From positions 191,911,063 to 191,975,062 of the forward strand of contig NC_134397.1 of assembly GCF_050003625.1 (NCBI RefSeq): a stretch of DNA of 64,000 bases. Direction: 5' to 3'. Below the pieces are notes generated by a model, which saw only the letters and a program-made list of their open reading frames with translations, did not search any database and was not told the DNA's origin. Position 1 is the first letter of the stretch; each line of letters begins with the position of its first letter. A program made the position numbers and the translations under genes. Source of the stretch: Haematobia irritans (lineage: Eukaryota > Arthropoda > Insecta > Diptera > Muscidae). Below, in pieces: positions 11,561-24,258 of this stretch.

Positions 11561-13278
11561 AACAAGTACATACGGCCGTAAGTTCGGCCAGGCCGAATCT
11601 TAGTACCCTCCACCATGGATTGAGTAGAAACTTCTACGAAATACCGTCATCCACACTTGAATTATTTGGGTTGTAGTAATACTTGCCGCTGGTAAGGTAT
11701 CTTAAAACTCCTTAGCATCGTCTTCTAAATTGGAAGTTAGTCCATACGGGGTATATATTAGACAAAAAAGGTATATGTAGGTAAGTCTACAAATAATTAC
11801 GAATCGATATGGACTTTTACACTGTATTTAGACAGCCAGAATTGAAATATGGGGGTTGCTTATATGGGGGCTATATACAATTATGAACTTGATATGGACC
11901 AATTTTTGTGTGATTGATCGATTTATCTGAGAGCTATATATAACTATAGACCGATATGGACCTAGTTAAGCATGGTTATTAACGGCCATATATTAGCACA
12001 ATGTACCAAATTTCCACCGACACCGATGAAATTTGCTCCTCCAAGAGGCTCCACAACCAATATATGTTTATGGACCGATATTGACCACTTTTGGCATGGT
12101 TGTTAAACATCATATACTAACACCACGTACCAACTTTCAACCAGATCGGATGAATTTTTGCTCTTCAAAGGGGCTCCGGAGGTCAAATCTGGGCATCGGT
12201 TTATATGGGGGCTATATATAATTATGGACCGATTTGGCTCCGCATGCCAAATCTGGGGATCGATTTATATGGGGGCTATATATAATTATGAACCTATGTG
12301 GACCAATTTTTGCATGGATATTAGAGACCATATACTAACACCACGTTCCACATTTGAACCAGATCGGATGAATTTTGCTCCTCCAAGAGGCTCCGGAGGT
12401 CCAATATGGAGAACGGTTTATATGGGGGCTATATATAATTATGGACCGATATGGACCAATTCCGGCACGGTTGTTAGAGACCATATACTACCACCATGTT
12501 CCAAATTTCAGCCGGATCGGATGAAATTTGTTTCTCTTTGAGCCTCTGCAATCCAAATCTGGGGATAATTATGAACCGATGTGGACCAATTTTTGCATGG
12601 TTGTTAGAGACCATGTACCAAATTTCAGCCGGATCGGAAGAAATTTGCTTCTTTTTGGGGCTCCGCAAGTCAAATCTGGAGATCGGTTTATATGGGGGCT
12701 ATATATAATTATGGACCGATATCGACCAAGTTTTGCATGGGAGTTTGAGGCCATATATTAACACCACGTACCAAATTTCAACTGAATCAGATGAATTTTG
12801 GTCTTCCAAGAGGCTCCGGAGGTCAAATCTCGTGATAGGTTTATATGGGGGCTATATATAATTATGGACCTATATGAACCAATTTTTGCGTGGTTGTTAG
12901 AGACCATATACCAACACCATGTACCAAATTTCAGCCGGATGGGATGAAATATGCTTCTCTTAGAGGCTCCGCAAGCCAAATCTGATGGTGCGTTTATATG
13001 GGGGCTATACGTAAAGGTGGGTCGATATGGCCCATTTGCAATACCATCTGACCTACATCAATAACAACTACTTTGCCAAGTTTCAAGTCTAAAGCTTGTT
13101 TGGTTCGGAAGTTAGCGTGATTTCAAAAGACGGACGGACGGACATGCTTAGATCGACTCAGAATTTCACCACGACCCAGAATATATATACTTTATGGGGT
13201 CTTAGAGCAATATTATGATGTGTTACAAACGGAATGACAAAGTTAATATACCCCATCCTGTGGTGGAGGGTATAAAAA
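11561..13278 (-). mobile_element. Family A element, near complete, minus orientation
   Basis: It starts with 'aacaagtacatacggccg', runs through several 'tttatatgggggctatatat' units, and closes with 'gacggacggacatgc', 'gaatatatatactttatggg' and the hairpin ending 'ggtggagggtataaaaa'. Unit variants differ in the 'ctccggaggtc' or 'ctccgcaagcc' phrase. The flanks belong to the degenerate array, so the copy inserted into it or sits between two duplicated pieces. Confidence 0.75.
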
Positions 13279-13369
13279 CAATATTTTGTTTCGACCAATC
13301 CTGAAAATATATATGCATGAAGCAAAATGTGTTTGGGATATAGTTACAGAAGCGATTTTTTTTGAGGGT

Positions 13370-13860
13370 GTAGGGTTGAAAATTATGAAATCAATATGGG
13401 GTACCTAATTTTATTTTTCGATATTTCGATGGGGAGGGGGCCCTCCTCCTGGACTCACATTTTGAAACTCGAAGAAAATTTCTCTAATCCTCAGGGAAGG
13501 TTTATGGTGGCGTTTACACAAAGATCCGATACTTTGTTTTTCGTTCTTTGATCGGTTATGGGAACCTCCCCTTTACCAACGAATTACATGAAATTTCCTA
13601 AGGACACCATGAATTTGATTTTTGGAAGTTTGGACGTGGAAAGGGGACTCCTCATTGCCCCACATTTTTAAACTTAAATAAAAGTTCCCCAATTTACTTG
13701 TAAATTCCTTCATATTTACTTTAAAAATGCAAGGAACGTGGAAGAAGGTGATTAAATTAATACGCAGTTTTTCGTTATCTGGTCGTGGAGGGGTGAAGTT
13801 TCCCTTTGCCCAATGCGAAAATTAAAAAGTTTCCGATTTTTTTTTTTTTTTTTTGAATTT
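13370..13860. repeat. Second copy of array segment 11130-11560
   Basis: The stretch from 'gaaatcaatatggggtacct' to 'gcccaatgcgaaaattaa' repeats 11140-11560 at high identity, including 'gggaaggtttatggtggcg' and 'acatgaaatttcctaagg'. Here it continues past the breakpoint into a poly-T run at about 13839-13855. Confidence 0.75.
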
Positions 13861-13951
13861 GGGAGGATGGTAAAGGGTTGTCCTTAAATGGAAAATCGGT
13901 ACATAATTTTATGACATTTGCACAAGATTTTTAACAGACTTTTTAAAGTAA

Positions 13952-15418
13952 AAACAAGTAAGTATAGTCTAAAGTCGGCCGGGGCCGACTATATTATACC
14001 CTTCACCACTATGTAGACCAAAATTTGTGTAACCATCTCAACTCCTTCACATTTGCTGGAAGCTATATAAAGGAGACAATTTTTTTACTTCTACAAAATC
14101 TGTAGAATTAAAAAAAAAATTGGAGGAAACTTCCATTGAAAATGGGTCCAAAATGTGTAACAGTCTACCATATTTCCCCAACTCTGGTGTACGTATATAT
14201 GGGAGCTTTATATAATATGAACCGATTTTGACTAAATTTGACATGTATAGTTAGAATAATAATTCTTCTATCTATGCAAAATTTCACATAAATGGAAGTA
14301 TAACTTTGGCCCCCCTGGTCATATGAGTGCAAATCGGACGGAAGATATATATGGAAGCCATATCTAAATCTGAACCGATTTCAAACAAATTTGGCACAAT
14401 TACGATACTACTAAACGTACTCCTTGTGCGAAATTTGAAGCAAATCACGGCAAAACCCTGGATTTTGAGGCCATATAAGTTCAAATCGGACGAAAGATAT
14501 ATATGGGAGCTATATCTAAATCTGAATCGATTTTGACCATATTTGTCACATACAATTGTATCGTTAAAAGTACCGCTTATGCAAAATTTGAAGTAAGTCA
14601 GGGCAGAACTCTGGCTTTTGAGACCATATAAATCCAAATCGGGCGAAAGATATATATGTGAGCTATATCTAAATCTGAACCGATTTTAACAAAATTTGAC
14701 ACACTTAACGATACTATTAAACGTATCCCTTGTGCAAAATTTGAAGCAAATCACGGCAAAAATCTTGCTTTTGTGGCCATATAAGTTCAAATCGGACGAA
14801 AGATATATATGGGAGCTATATTTAAATTTGAACCGTTTTCTATCAAATTTACCAAGCATTGGTAGAATGTCAATTCTACCCTCTGTGCAAAATTTCACGA
14901 AGATCGGTAGTAAACTTTGGCCTCTGTGGTCATATGTGGCTCTGTGGTCATATGAGTCTAAATCGGACGAAAGATATATATGAGAGCTATATCTGAATCT
15001 GAACCGATTTGGCTGATATTTTGCAAGATTTTCGAGATTCATAAAATATTTGGATGTGCGGTATTTCAAGAAAATCGGTTGATAAACACGCTAACTATGA
15101 CCAAATCGGGGATAAATATATATGGCAGCTATATCTAAATCTGAACCAATTTTTTCCAAAACCAATAGCGATTGTCTCTGTCCCAAGAAACGGCCCTATG
15201 CCAAATTTGAGGACGATCGGACTTAAATTGCAAGCTGTACTTTGTGCACAAAATTACACATACAGACAGACGGACGGACATCGCTAAAACTCAGAATTTA
15301 ATTCTAAGCCGATCGGTATACTAAAATATGGGTCTATGACCACTATTTCTTGGTGTTACATACGAATGCACAAACTTATTATACCCTGTACCACAGTAGT
15401 GGTGAAGGGTATAAAAAC
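13952..15418 (-). mobile_element. Family B element, complete
   Basis: It begins with 'aaacaagtaagtatagtc', a 'tcggccggggccga' hairpin and 'ttatacccttcaccac'. Tandem units carry 'agatatatatgggagctata', with anchors at 14492, 14645 and 14798 exactly 153 bp apart. It ends with 'cagacagacggacggacatc' and the hairpin 'taccacagtagtggtgaagg' followed by 'gtataaaaa'. The plan is the same as family A with different sequence, consistent with a sister lineage. Confidence 0.75.
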
Positions 15419-15589
15419 TTAAATGTACATGAATTTATAGGCAACATAGAGGATGTTTAATTTTCCGGTATATGTTCGGAGTGATGAAATACATCGCTCG
15501 GAGTATTCTGTGAAGGATAGTGTTATAGGGCTTCAGAAGGCGCAGCGAAGCGGTCCGAATTCGTTATAGCTAATAAAATAAAATTTTAA

Positions 15590-16224
15590 ATCTAATTATA
15601 CAATTATTTTTCGAGCTTTATGGACAGATATAGATTAAGGAACATGGTTAATAGAGCCATTGAAAAGAAAACGCCAGATACAAATCTATACACGCCTGGA
15701 CTGTACATGTTTCGGTTCGGGCGAATGAACCTTTCCACAGCCTTTAGTATAGATCTGGCTGGGAGAGATAACTCAATTTTGGGCCCTTTATGCTAACTCC
15801 TTATGGAGAAAACATTTGGGAAATTTCCTCTTACAAATTGAATCATCTTTTCTCCCACTGTACATCATCTTTTCATATAACTTTCAAGTCCCTTAATCTT
15901 ATTTTTATTTCGTTTTGTTACATAGTAATGCAACAACACGAAATTTATTTTTAGAAAGCTAATTTGTTAGAATTCACCTAAGTGGTGAACAGTCGAACAA
16001 TGCTTATTGTTTCTACAGTCAACTACAACATATGACAATTAACAGAAACTGGTTTCCAGGATACAACAACAATTCTAACGCGTACATTAGTCGTGTTTTT
16101 TCCTAGTTTTACGACGGGCTCATCGTTGCTTATTATATTACATGTTAGCCTGATACCGAAACAGGCAATTGACGTCCAAATGCATTATATCTAATTATAC
16201 AATTATTTTTCGAGCTTTATGGAC
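15590..16224 (-). repeat. 600-bp satellite, inverted portion
   Basis: One nearly whole unit (15590-about 16105) and the first about 120 bp of a second are reverse complements of the units that follow. It ends at 'cgagctttatggac', where the orientation flips. No open frame of note is present. Confidence 0.85.
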
Positions 16225-18002
16225 TAGGAAAAAACACGACTAATGTACGCGTTAGAATTGTTGTTGTATCCTGGAAACCAGTTTCTGTTAATTGTCATAT
16301 GTTGTAGTTGACTGTAGAAACAATAAGCATTGTTCGACTGTTCACCACTTAGGTGAATTCTAACAAATTAGCTTTCTAAAACTAAATTTCGTGTTGTTGC
16401 ATTACTATGTAACAAAACGAAATAAAAATAAGATTAAGATTAAGGGACTTGAAAGTTATATGAAAAGATGATGTACAGTGGGAGAAAAGATGATTCAATT
16501 TGTAAGAGGAAATTTCCCAAATGTTTTCTCCATAAGGAGTTAGCATAAAGGGCCCAAAATTGAGTTATTTCTCCCAGCCAGATCTATACTAAAGGCTGTG
16601 GAAAGGTTCATTCGCCCGAACCGAAACATGTACAGTCCAGGCGTGTATAGATTTGTATCTGGCGTTTTCTTTTCAATGGCTCTATTAACCATGTTCCTTA
16701 ATCTATATCTGTCCATAAAGCTCGAAAAATAATTGTATAATTAGATATAATGCATTTGGACGTCAATTGCCTGTTTCGGTATCAGGCTAACATGTAATAT
16801 AATAAGCAACGATGAGCCCGTCGTAAAACTAGGAAAAAACACGACTAATGTACGCGTTAGAATTGTTGTTGTATCCTGGAAACCAGTTTCTGTTAATTGT
16901 CATATGTTGTAGTTGACTGTAGAAACAATAAGCATTGTTCGACTGTTCACCACTTAGGTGAATTCTAACAAATTAGCTTTCTAAAAATAAATTTCGTGTT
17001 GTTGCATTACTATGTAACAAAACGAAATAAAAATAAGATTAAGGGACTTGATAGTTATATGAAAAGATGATGTACAGTGGGAGAAAAGATGATTCAATTT
17101 GTAAGAGGAAATTTCCCAAATGTTTTCTCCATAAGGAGTTAGCATAAAGGGCCCAAAATTGAGTTATCTCTCCCAGCCAGATCTATACTAAAGGCTGTGG
17201 AAAGGTTCATTCGCCCGAACCGAAACATGTACAGTCCAGGCGTGTATAGATTTGTATCTGGCGTTTTCTTTTCAATGGCTCTATTAACCATGTACCTTAA
17301 TCTATATCTGTCCATAAAGCTCGAAAAATAATTGTATAATTAGATATAATGCATTTGGACGTCAATTGCCTGTTTCGGTATCAGGCTAACATGTAATATA
17401 ATAAGCAACGATGAGCCCGTCGTAAAACTAGGAAAAAACACGACTAATGTACGCGTTAGAATTGTTGTTGTATCCTGGAAACCAGTTTCTGTTAATTGTC
17501 ATATGTTGTAGTTGACTGTAGAAACAATAAGCATTGTTCGACTGTTCACCACTTAGGTGAATTCTAACAAATTAGCTTTCTAAAAATAAATTTCGTGTTG
17601 TTGCATTACTATGTAACAAAACGAAATAAAAATAAGATTAAGGGACTTGAAAGTTATATGAAAAGATGATGTACAGTGGGAGAAAAGATGATTCAATTTG
17701 TAAGAGGAAATTTCCCAAATGTTTTCTCCATAAGGAGTTAGCATAAAGGGCCCAAAATTGAGTTATCTCTCCCAGCCAGATCTATACTAAAGGCTGTGGA
17801 AAGGTTCATTCGCCCGAACCGAAACATGTACAGTCCAGGCGTGTATAGATTTGTATCTGGCGTTTTCTTTTCAATGGCTCTATTAACCATGTTCCTTAAT
17901 CTATATCTGTCCATAAAGCTCGAAAAATAATTGTATAATTAGATATAATGCATTTGGACGTCAATTGCCTGTTTCGGTATCAGGCTAACATGTAATATAA
18001 TA
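16225..18002 (+). repeat. 600-bp satellite, three head-to-tail units
   Basis: Units start with 'taggaaaaaacacgac' at 16225, 16830 and 17429, giving lengths of 605 and 599 bp and a third unit truncated near 18002. A small insertion ('attaag' doubled near 16434) explains the 6-bp difference. By eye the units differ at only a few positions, so the array is recent or homogenised. I recognise no transposon terminus or coding sequence. Confidence 0.9.
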
Positions 18003-18916
18003 AAATTTTAAATATTTTTTAAATAAAATTGTCAATATTTCGTTAAAAATCCGTTTTAGTGAATTCAGTCTAACTGACATCCCTAATAAAGATCTTTTGC
18101 CAAAGATGACATAACACAAGAAACCAAATGAATAACCAACTTATGACCGGGGTGTGTTTTACAGCTAGATTGTAGAAATAACGCTGCTCTGACTGTTTCT
18201 TCTGCCGCCGCCGCTGATGATGACTACTGTCAGTCATTTATAACAATTGCTGTGACTTATGATGTTAAGTGTTGAAAACGATTAGGACTCAATGCTGATG
18301 TTTGTTATGCTACCAACTCACAGCCTCTACTACTCCAGCACATTGCCTTGTTTAGGTTAAGTCTATGGCACCGGCCTTTGGCGAATTTACAAAAGGAAAA
18401 TGTAAAGGAAAAACGCTACTAACTAAGATGATGATGGTGATGCTGACGATGATTAAGTGAAAATACATAATTTGAATAGAAATTTAATGGATTTCCATGT
18501 GAAGAGATCTACTTTTGTTTCTCGTTAGCTGCAATCAGTGAAATACCAGTGGCAATGTACCAAAAATCCAAATCCGTTAAAATAAATAATAAATTTATTC
18601 ATACGACTTAAAATATTTATTTTCATATGCTTCGCCTTGCATTTTGAATATCATCCCTGTTTGAGTGGAAATGGCGTTGTCGCAACAGTAACGGAAAATT
18701 GAATAAATACATACAAATCACAATCAAATTTTTTCATATTTTCGTTATAATTCCATTGGTCGACATTGGTCCGGCCATATATGGTTTCTAATAACCATGC
18801 AAACATTGATCCATATCGATCCATAATTATCGGTCCACATTCATTGGGATAATGAAAATTTTCATTGATAATATGAAACGTTTCGTAGCCAAGAAGACAT
18901 TGAAAAGTTTATTTTG
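18003..18916. other. Mostly non-repetitive stretch
   Basis: It contains a 'gccgccgccgctgatgatga' stretch near 18206 and a 'gatgatgatggtgatgctga' triplet-like run near 18427, but no supported gene. A short family A echo ('gtttctaataaccatgcaaa') lies near 18784-18830. Confidence 0.4.
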
Positions 18917-19155
18917 CACCGAGAGAAGGAACATGACCACCCCAAACATGTTTCAAAACTAAGATGTTAGTTTTGGAATATGCTTGTCGCAACCATGTTA
19001 TTTTCCTGAAAACTATGAATCTGATTTGGGCAAACATGGATATGTGTGCCGAGGAAACAACATCTTCGCGACAAAAATGTTCAATGTTCACCATTCAAAA
19101 ATAACATTTTGCTCTTGAAACAAGCTTAAGATAATCATATTCCTTCTCAGCGTGT
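18917..19155. mobile_element. MITE alpha copy, diverged
   Basis: The ends are CACCGAGAGAAGGAACATG and, in complement, CACGCTGAGAAGGAATATG, with TG on both outer sides. The interior matches 19905-20153. It has no transposase, so it is a non-autonomous element. Confidence 0.65.
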
Positions 19156-19307
19156 GAATTCGGAAGTGGAGAAAAATTAGCTCAGAGGCAATAAATTTTA
19201 CATGGGCTTGTCATAGGGTGGAAGTCATGTTTTTAAGCAACATCTGCTTTGATTTCGCATTAGTTCGTTAGTAGTGATACTGTTTCTGTATTTCAGATTT
19301 CATTTAA

Positions 19308-19543
19308 AACAAGTAGGTAAAGTCTAAAGTCGGGCGGTGCCGACTATATTATACCCTTCACCACAGTGTCGACCTAAATTTTCGGTACCATCTCGAATCA
19401 CTCAAATTTATTGGGAACTGCATAAAGCTTTAAATTGGAATAAACATGTATTTAAATCTGAAGCGTTTTGGACAAATTTTTATACACTTCTATAAATTGT
19501 CTACAAATAAAAATTAAATCAGCTAATGAAAGACAATGTTAGT
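19308..19543 (-). mobile_element. Family B tail fragment
   Basis: Shows 'taaagtcgggcggtgccgac', 'attatacccttcaccacagt' and the first part of a unit. It is cut off at the family A tail that begins at 19544. Confidence 0.65.
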
Positions 19544-19904
19544 AAAAAACAAGTATAAACGGTCGTAAGTTCGGCCAGGCCGAATCTTATGTACCCTCCA
19601 CCATGGATTGCGTAGAAACTTCTACGAAAGACTGTTATACACAATCGAATTACTTGGGTTGGGGTATCTTAAATTGTGAGTTAGTCCACACGTGGTATAT
19701 ATTAGACAAAAAGGTATGTAAGTCTACAAATAATTACGAATCGATATGGACTTTTGCACGGTACGTAGGGAGCCAGAATTGAAATATGGGGGTAGCTTAT
19801 ATGGGGGCTATATACAATTATGAACTTGATATGGACCAACTTTTGTGTGATTGGGGATCGATTTATCTGAGGGCTATATATAACTATAGACCGATATGGA
19901 CCTA

Positions 19905-20153
19905 CACCCAGAGAAGGAATATGATCACCTCAAGCATGTTTTAAGAGCAAAATGTTATTTTTGGGTGGTGACTAGTAACATGGTTTTCGCAACCATGCTA
20001 TTTTCTCGGAAATCACGTATCTGTTTTCGGCAAGCAGGTTATATTTGACGAGAAAATAACATTTTAGTGATAAACATGTTACATGGTCACCATACAAAAA
20101 TAACATTTTGCTCTTGAAACATGTTTGAGGTGATCATATTCCTTCTGTGCGTG
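19905..20153. mobile_element. MITE alpha copy, intact, in family A
   Basis: This 249-bp element has long inverted ends, CACCCAGAGAAGGAATATG on the left and CACGCACAGAAGGAATATG on the right, with matching sequence for about 60 bp inward. It is flanked by TA on both sides. Removing it with one TA restores the family A phrase 'gacctagttaggcatg' seen uninterrupted at 46289-46304. The TA target points to a Tc1/mariner-type transposase acting in trans. Confidence 0.85.
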
Positions 20154-20528
20154 TAGTTAGGCATGGTTGTTAACGGCCATATACTAGCACAATGTACCAA
20201 ATTTCAACTGACTCGGAGGACATTTACTCCTCCAAGAGGCTCCAAAGCCAAATCTCGGGATCGGTTTATATGGGGGCTATATATGATTATGGACTGATAT
20301 GGACCATTTTTGGCATGGTTGTTAAATATCGTATACTACCACCACGTACCAAATTTCAACCAGATCGGATGAATTTTTCTTCTCCACAAAACATCGGAGG
20401 TCAAATCTGGGGATCGGTTTATATGGGGGCTATATATAATTTTGGGCTGATATGAACCAATTCATGCATGGTTGTTGGATACCATATACTAACATCACGT
20501 ACCAAATATCAACTGAATCAGATGAATT

Positions 20529-21023
20529 TTGGTCTTCCAAGAGGCTCCGGAGGTCAAATCTGGCAGTCGGTTTATATGGAGGCATATGGCACCGATGTGG
20601 ACCAATTTTTGCATGGTCATTAGAGACGATATATTAACACCATGTACCAAATTTCAGCCGGATAGGATGAAATTTGCTTCTCTTAGAGGCTCCGCAAGCC
20701 AAATCTGGGGATCGGTTTAAATTTGGTGCATTGTGATCCGGCTGAAATTTGGTACATTGTGTTAGTATATGGTCTTTAACAACCATGCAAAAATTGGTCC
20801 ACATCGGTGCATAATTATATATAACCCCCATATAAACCGATCCCCCGATTTGGCTTTCGGAGCCTCTAAGAGAAGCAAATTTCATCCGATCCGGCTGAAA
20901 TTTGGTACATTGTGTTAGTATATGGTCTTTAACAACCATGCAAAATTTGGTCCACATCGGTGCCATATGCCTCCATATAAACCGACTGCCAGATTTGACC
21001 TCCGGAGCCTCTTGGAAGACCAA
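20529..21023. repeat. Inverted repeat formed by family A units
   Basis: 20529-20720 reads as the reverse complement of about 20834-21023, including the uncommon 'ggcagtcggtttatatggag' variant. The spacer holds a further unit part. The arms are about 190 bp. Confidence 0.75.
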
Positions 21024-21133
21024 AATTCATCTGATTCAGTTGATATTTGGTATGTGGAGTTAGTATATGGTCTCTAACAACCATACAAAAATTGGTCCAT
21101 ATCGGTCCATAATTATATATAGCCCCCATATAT

Positions 21134-21197
21134 AGAATATAGAATATTTTGTCAAAATTTTATATCTATAGAAAATTTTGTCAAAATTTTATTTCTA
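21134..21197 (+). repeat. 29-bp minisatellite, left piece split by a MITE
   Basis: Two monomers end at 'atttcTA', directly before the large MITE. The rest of the array resumes at 22346. Confidence 0.8.
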
Positions 21198-22345
21198 CAC
21201 GCAGAGAAGAAACATGATTGTCACAATCATATTCGAAGAGCAAAATAATATGATAGGAGCTATTTTTGCGGCGACCATGTAACATTTTAACCTGCAACCA
21301 TGTTGGCTCAGTGAACATGGTTCTAAGAAAAATGTAATTGTCCTCATCTAAAATGTTATTATATTGATAAAAAGAATTTTGTTTGAACGAAAAGACAATG
21401 GTCACGATTTAAAATGTTATGGTATTCATTAAAAATGTTTTTCTCCTAGTTAAAAGAACATGGTCACAACCTAAAATGTTTTGATCTTTATGAAAAAACT
21501 TTTTTCATCGTCGAAAAAAGGACGCCACTTGAGAAAAGAAAACACAAAATTAACTTTATTTGTTTGTTTTTATTTATTTATAAACTAATTCATTGTTTAT
21601 TTGTATTTATAATGCCGTTCAAGCAAACATCATATATTTTTACACACTCTATTTTATTTCAATTTCAACAATAAGTAATTATTCCATATTTACATCGTGC
21701 GCATCAAATGTACAAACGCAGACATCATGTAACTGCAAATAAAAATAAATGATCCATATAGCAAAATTCAGAACAAAAAACAGGTATATTTTTCAATTAC
21801 ACTTTCCTTTTTTGTGTTCACATAAAACCACGTGCCACTTCTGAATAAATAAATTAACACAAAACACAATAATTCCGTATTCTCCGTCCATTCCTAGAAA
21901 CAATCAACACACGACTGACGCGCAAAATGAAAATCGTGTGTACCTGCTCAATGTTTTTATAAAATTCTGTTCGCTGCAAACAAGTTAAAAAATTAAATGG
22001 TCACGAAAAAAATGTAAATGGTCTTAAGGCCATGTAATGGTTCTAGACATGTCTATACTTAACCTATAAAAATACTTTTTTGCCTGTAAAAAAGTAAAAA
22101 AAATTGAATGTTCAGATACATGATTTTCCCGACCATTTAATGGTCTCAAGTTCTATCATTTAAATGATAGAACATGTTTGCGGTATTTGAGAACCATTCA
22201 AATGCTTATTGCCACCATAAATTTTTCTCCGCTCGAAAACTATTTTTACAAAGACAAAATACATGGTTTTCGCGGCAATTACATGCTCTAGCTAAGCATT
22301 AAATGGATGCGGCAACCATGTCCAAACATGGTTTTTCTGTGCGTG
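21198..22345. mobile_element. Large MITE-like element (1.15 kb) at a TA target
   Basis: The terminal sequences CACGCAGAGAA and, in complement, CACGCACAGAA are flanked by TA. Deleting the element and one TA restores a perfect minisatellite phrase TTTCTATAGAAA. The interior has dispersed 'aaaatgttat' and 'catggt' phrases and no transposase-like frame. The ends resemble MITE alpha, so the same transposase may mobilise both. Confidence 0.8.
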
Positions 22346-22590
22346 TATAGAAAATGTTGTCAAAATTTTATTTCTATAGAAAATATTGTCAAAATTTTAT
22401 TTCTATAGAAAATTTTATTTCTATAGAAAAATTTGTCAAAATTTTATTTCTATAGAAAATTTTGTCAAAATTTTATTTCTATAGAAAATATTGTCAAAAT
22501 TTTATTTCTATAGAAAATTTTATAAAAAATTTATTTCTATAGAAAGTTTTATAAAAAAATTATTTCTATAGAAAATTTTGTCAAACTGAA
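22346..22590 (+). repeat. 29-bp minisatellite, right piece
   Basis: About eight T-rich-orientation monomers continue the array broken at 21197. Confidence 0.85.
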
Positions 22591-22619
22591 TTATATACGT
22601 ATTTAATCTGTGGTTTTTG

Positions 22620-22998
22620 TTTAATATATACCCCGCATGGACTAACTTAAAATTTTTGAAGAAAAAATTTTGAAGGAGCAAAATTCATCCGATCCGGTTG
22701 AAATTTGGTATGTGGAGTTAGTATATGGTTTCTAATAACCATGCAAAAATTGGTCTATATCGGTTTATAATTATATATAGCCCCCATATAAACCGATCCC
22801 CAGATTTGACATCCGGAGCCTCTTGAAGGAGCAAAATACATCCGATCCGGTTGAAATTAAGAAGTTTTAAGATACATTGTCATCGGCAAGTGTTACCGCA
22901 ACCCAAGAAATTCGATTGTGGATGACAGTCTTTAGTAGAAGACATAAGGTACATAAGATTCGGCCTGGCCGAACTTACGGCCGTATATACTTATTTAA
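22620..22998 (+). mobile_element. Family A partial copy with tail
   Basis: Contains two units ('ggtttataattatatatagc'), then 'cggcaagtgttaccgcaacc' and the tail 'cggccgtatatacttatt'. A deletion removes the usual 'gcaatccatggtggag' part near 22940. Confidence 0.7.
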
Positions 22999-23039
22999 AA
23001 CTCAACCGTTCTGTGAAAAGTCTGACATTACAGTGTGTA

Positions 23040-24258
23040 GAATATGACTACGCTATGGGAAAATCATCACCGAATTTTGTTTAAAATGTGGGTCATGTTT
23101 CCATACACCGGAAGAACAAGTATATGGATGCTTGATCTTAATCTGAGCAAAATTAGATCAAACTTGACACACTTAAATAGCATATTAGATATATTCTCTG
23201 TGGAAACTATCGAGTCAATTGGGGGAATATCCCATTGAAAATGGGTCTAAAATATTAAACCTATATTTCCCTAACTCTGTCGTACATTTATGGGAGCGAT
23301 ATCTAAATTTGAACCGATTTTGACCGAATTTGATATGCATAGTTAGAATAATAACTGTGAATTCTCTGCAATTTCACATAATATGCATGCCCAAATTGGG
23401 CATGCATAGATACAATATTAATTCTACTCCCTGTGCAAAATTTCAGGTAAATCGGATTACACATTTGATCTCTGTTGTCACACATCATTCTTATAAGTGA
23501 TCGGCGATTTTATAAGGAAAATTTAGTATTTTGGCCATTTTTGCCGAAATCAGAAAGATATATATGAGAGCTATATCTAAATCTTAACCGATTTCAACCA
23601 AAATTTGCATGTACACATAAAATAATATTATCATTTTTGAACTTACAATAAATTGTTGTTTAAAGAACATTTTTAAGTTCAACAAAAATTGTTGTTGATG
23701 TAACAAAATTGGTTGCTAATGCGAAAAAATATTACTGAAATCGTAATTGTAATTACAAATTACGTTGTTATCTCAAATTTAAGCACAAATTTAATTGTAT
23801 TGACAAGAAAATTCATTGATTTTTTTGTGTGTGTATATCGAGAACGTTAATTCTACTCCCTATACAAAGCTTCCCGTAAATCAGAGTAAAACTTTGACCT
23901 CTGTGGTTACATGAGTGTAAATCGGGCGAAGGATATATGTGGGAGCTATATCTAAATCTGAACCGATTTCAACCAAAATTGGCATGGATATCCAGAACGT
24001 TCATTCTACTAAAAAATTTACAGCAAATCAGGGCATAACGGGCGAAATATATATATGTGAGCTATGTTATATCTAAATCTGAGTCGATTTCAACCAAATT
24101 CGGCACACTTTACGAAATTCCTTGTGCAAAACTTAATGCAATTCAGGTTGAAATTCTGGCTTCTGGGACCATATCAGTAGAGATCGAGCGAAAGATATAT
24201 ATATGGGAGCTATACCTAAATTTGAACCGATTTCAACCAAATGAATATAAACCTTCTA
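23040..24258 (-). mobile_element. Family B units, no clear termini
   Basis: Units with 'tgggagc.atatctaaat' recur through this stretch, each with a 'gtgcaaaatttca' phrase. A MITE interrupts it at 23614-23833. Neither the head hairpin nor the tail hairpin is evident. Confidence 0.65.
23614..23833. mobile_element. Small MITE (220 bp) at a TA target
   Basis: It starts with CACATAAAATAATATT, ends with GATTTTTTTGTGTGTG, and is flanked by TA. The flanking family B phrase 'ttgcatg..tatc.agaacgtt' is continuous without it. The interior is rich in 'aattgttgttg' and 'aattacaaattacg'. Confidence 0.6.

Larger units (their letters stand above)
19544..21133 (-). mobile_element. Family A element, rearranged, with internal inversion
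   Basis: It opens with 'caagtataaacggtcgtaag' and runs in minus orientation to about 20722. The units then turn to plus orientation up to 21133, where minisatellite begins. No head hairpin is present on the right. A MITE interrupts it at 19905-20153. The flip makes the same peptide-like frames appear on both strands, which shows they are not genes. Confidence 0.7.
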
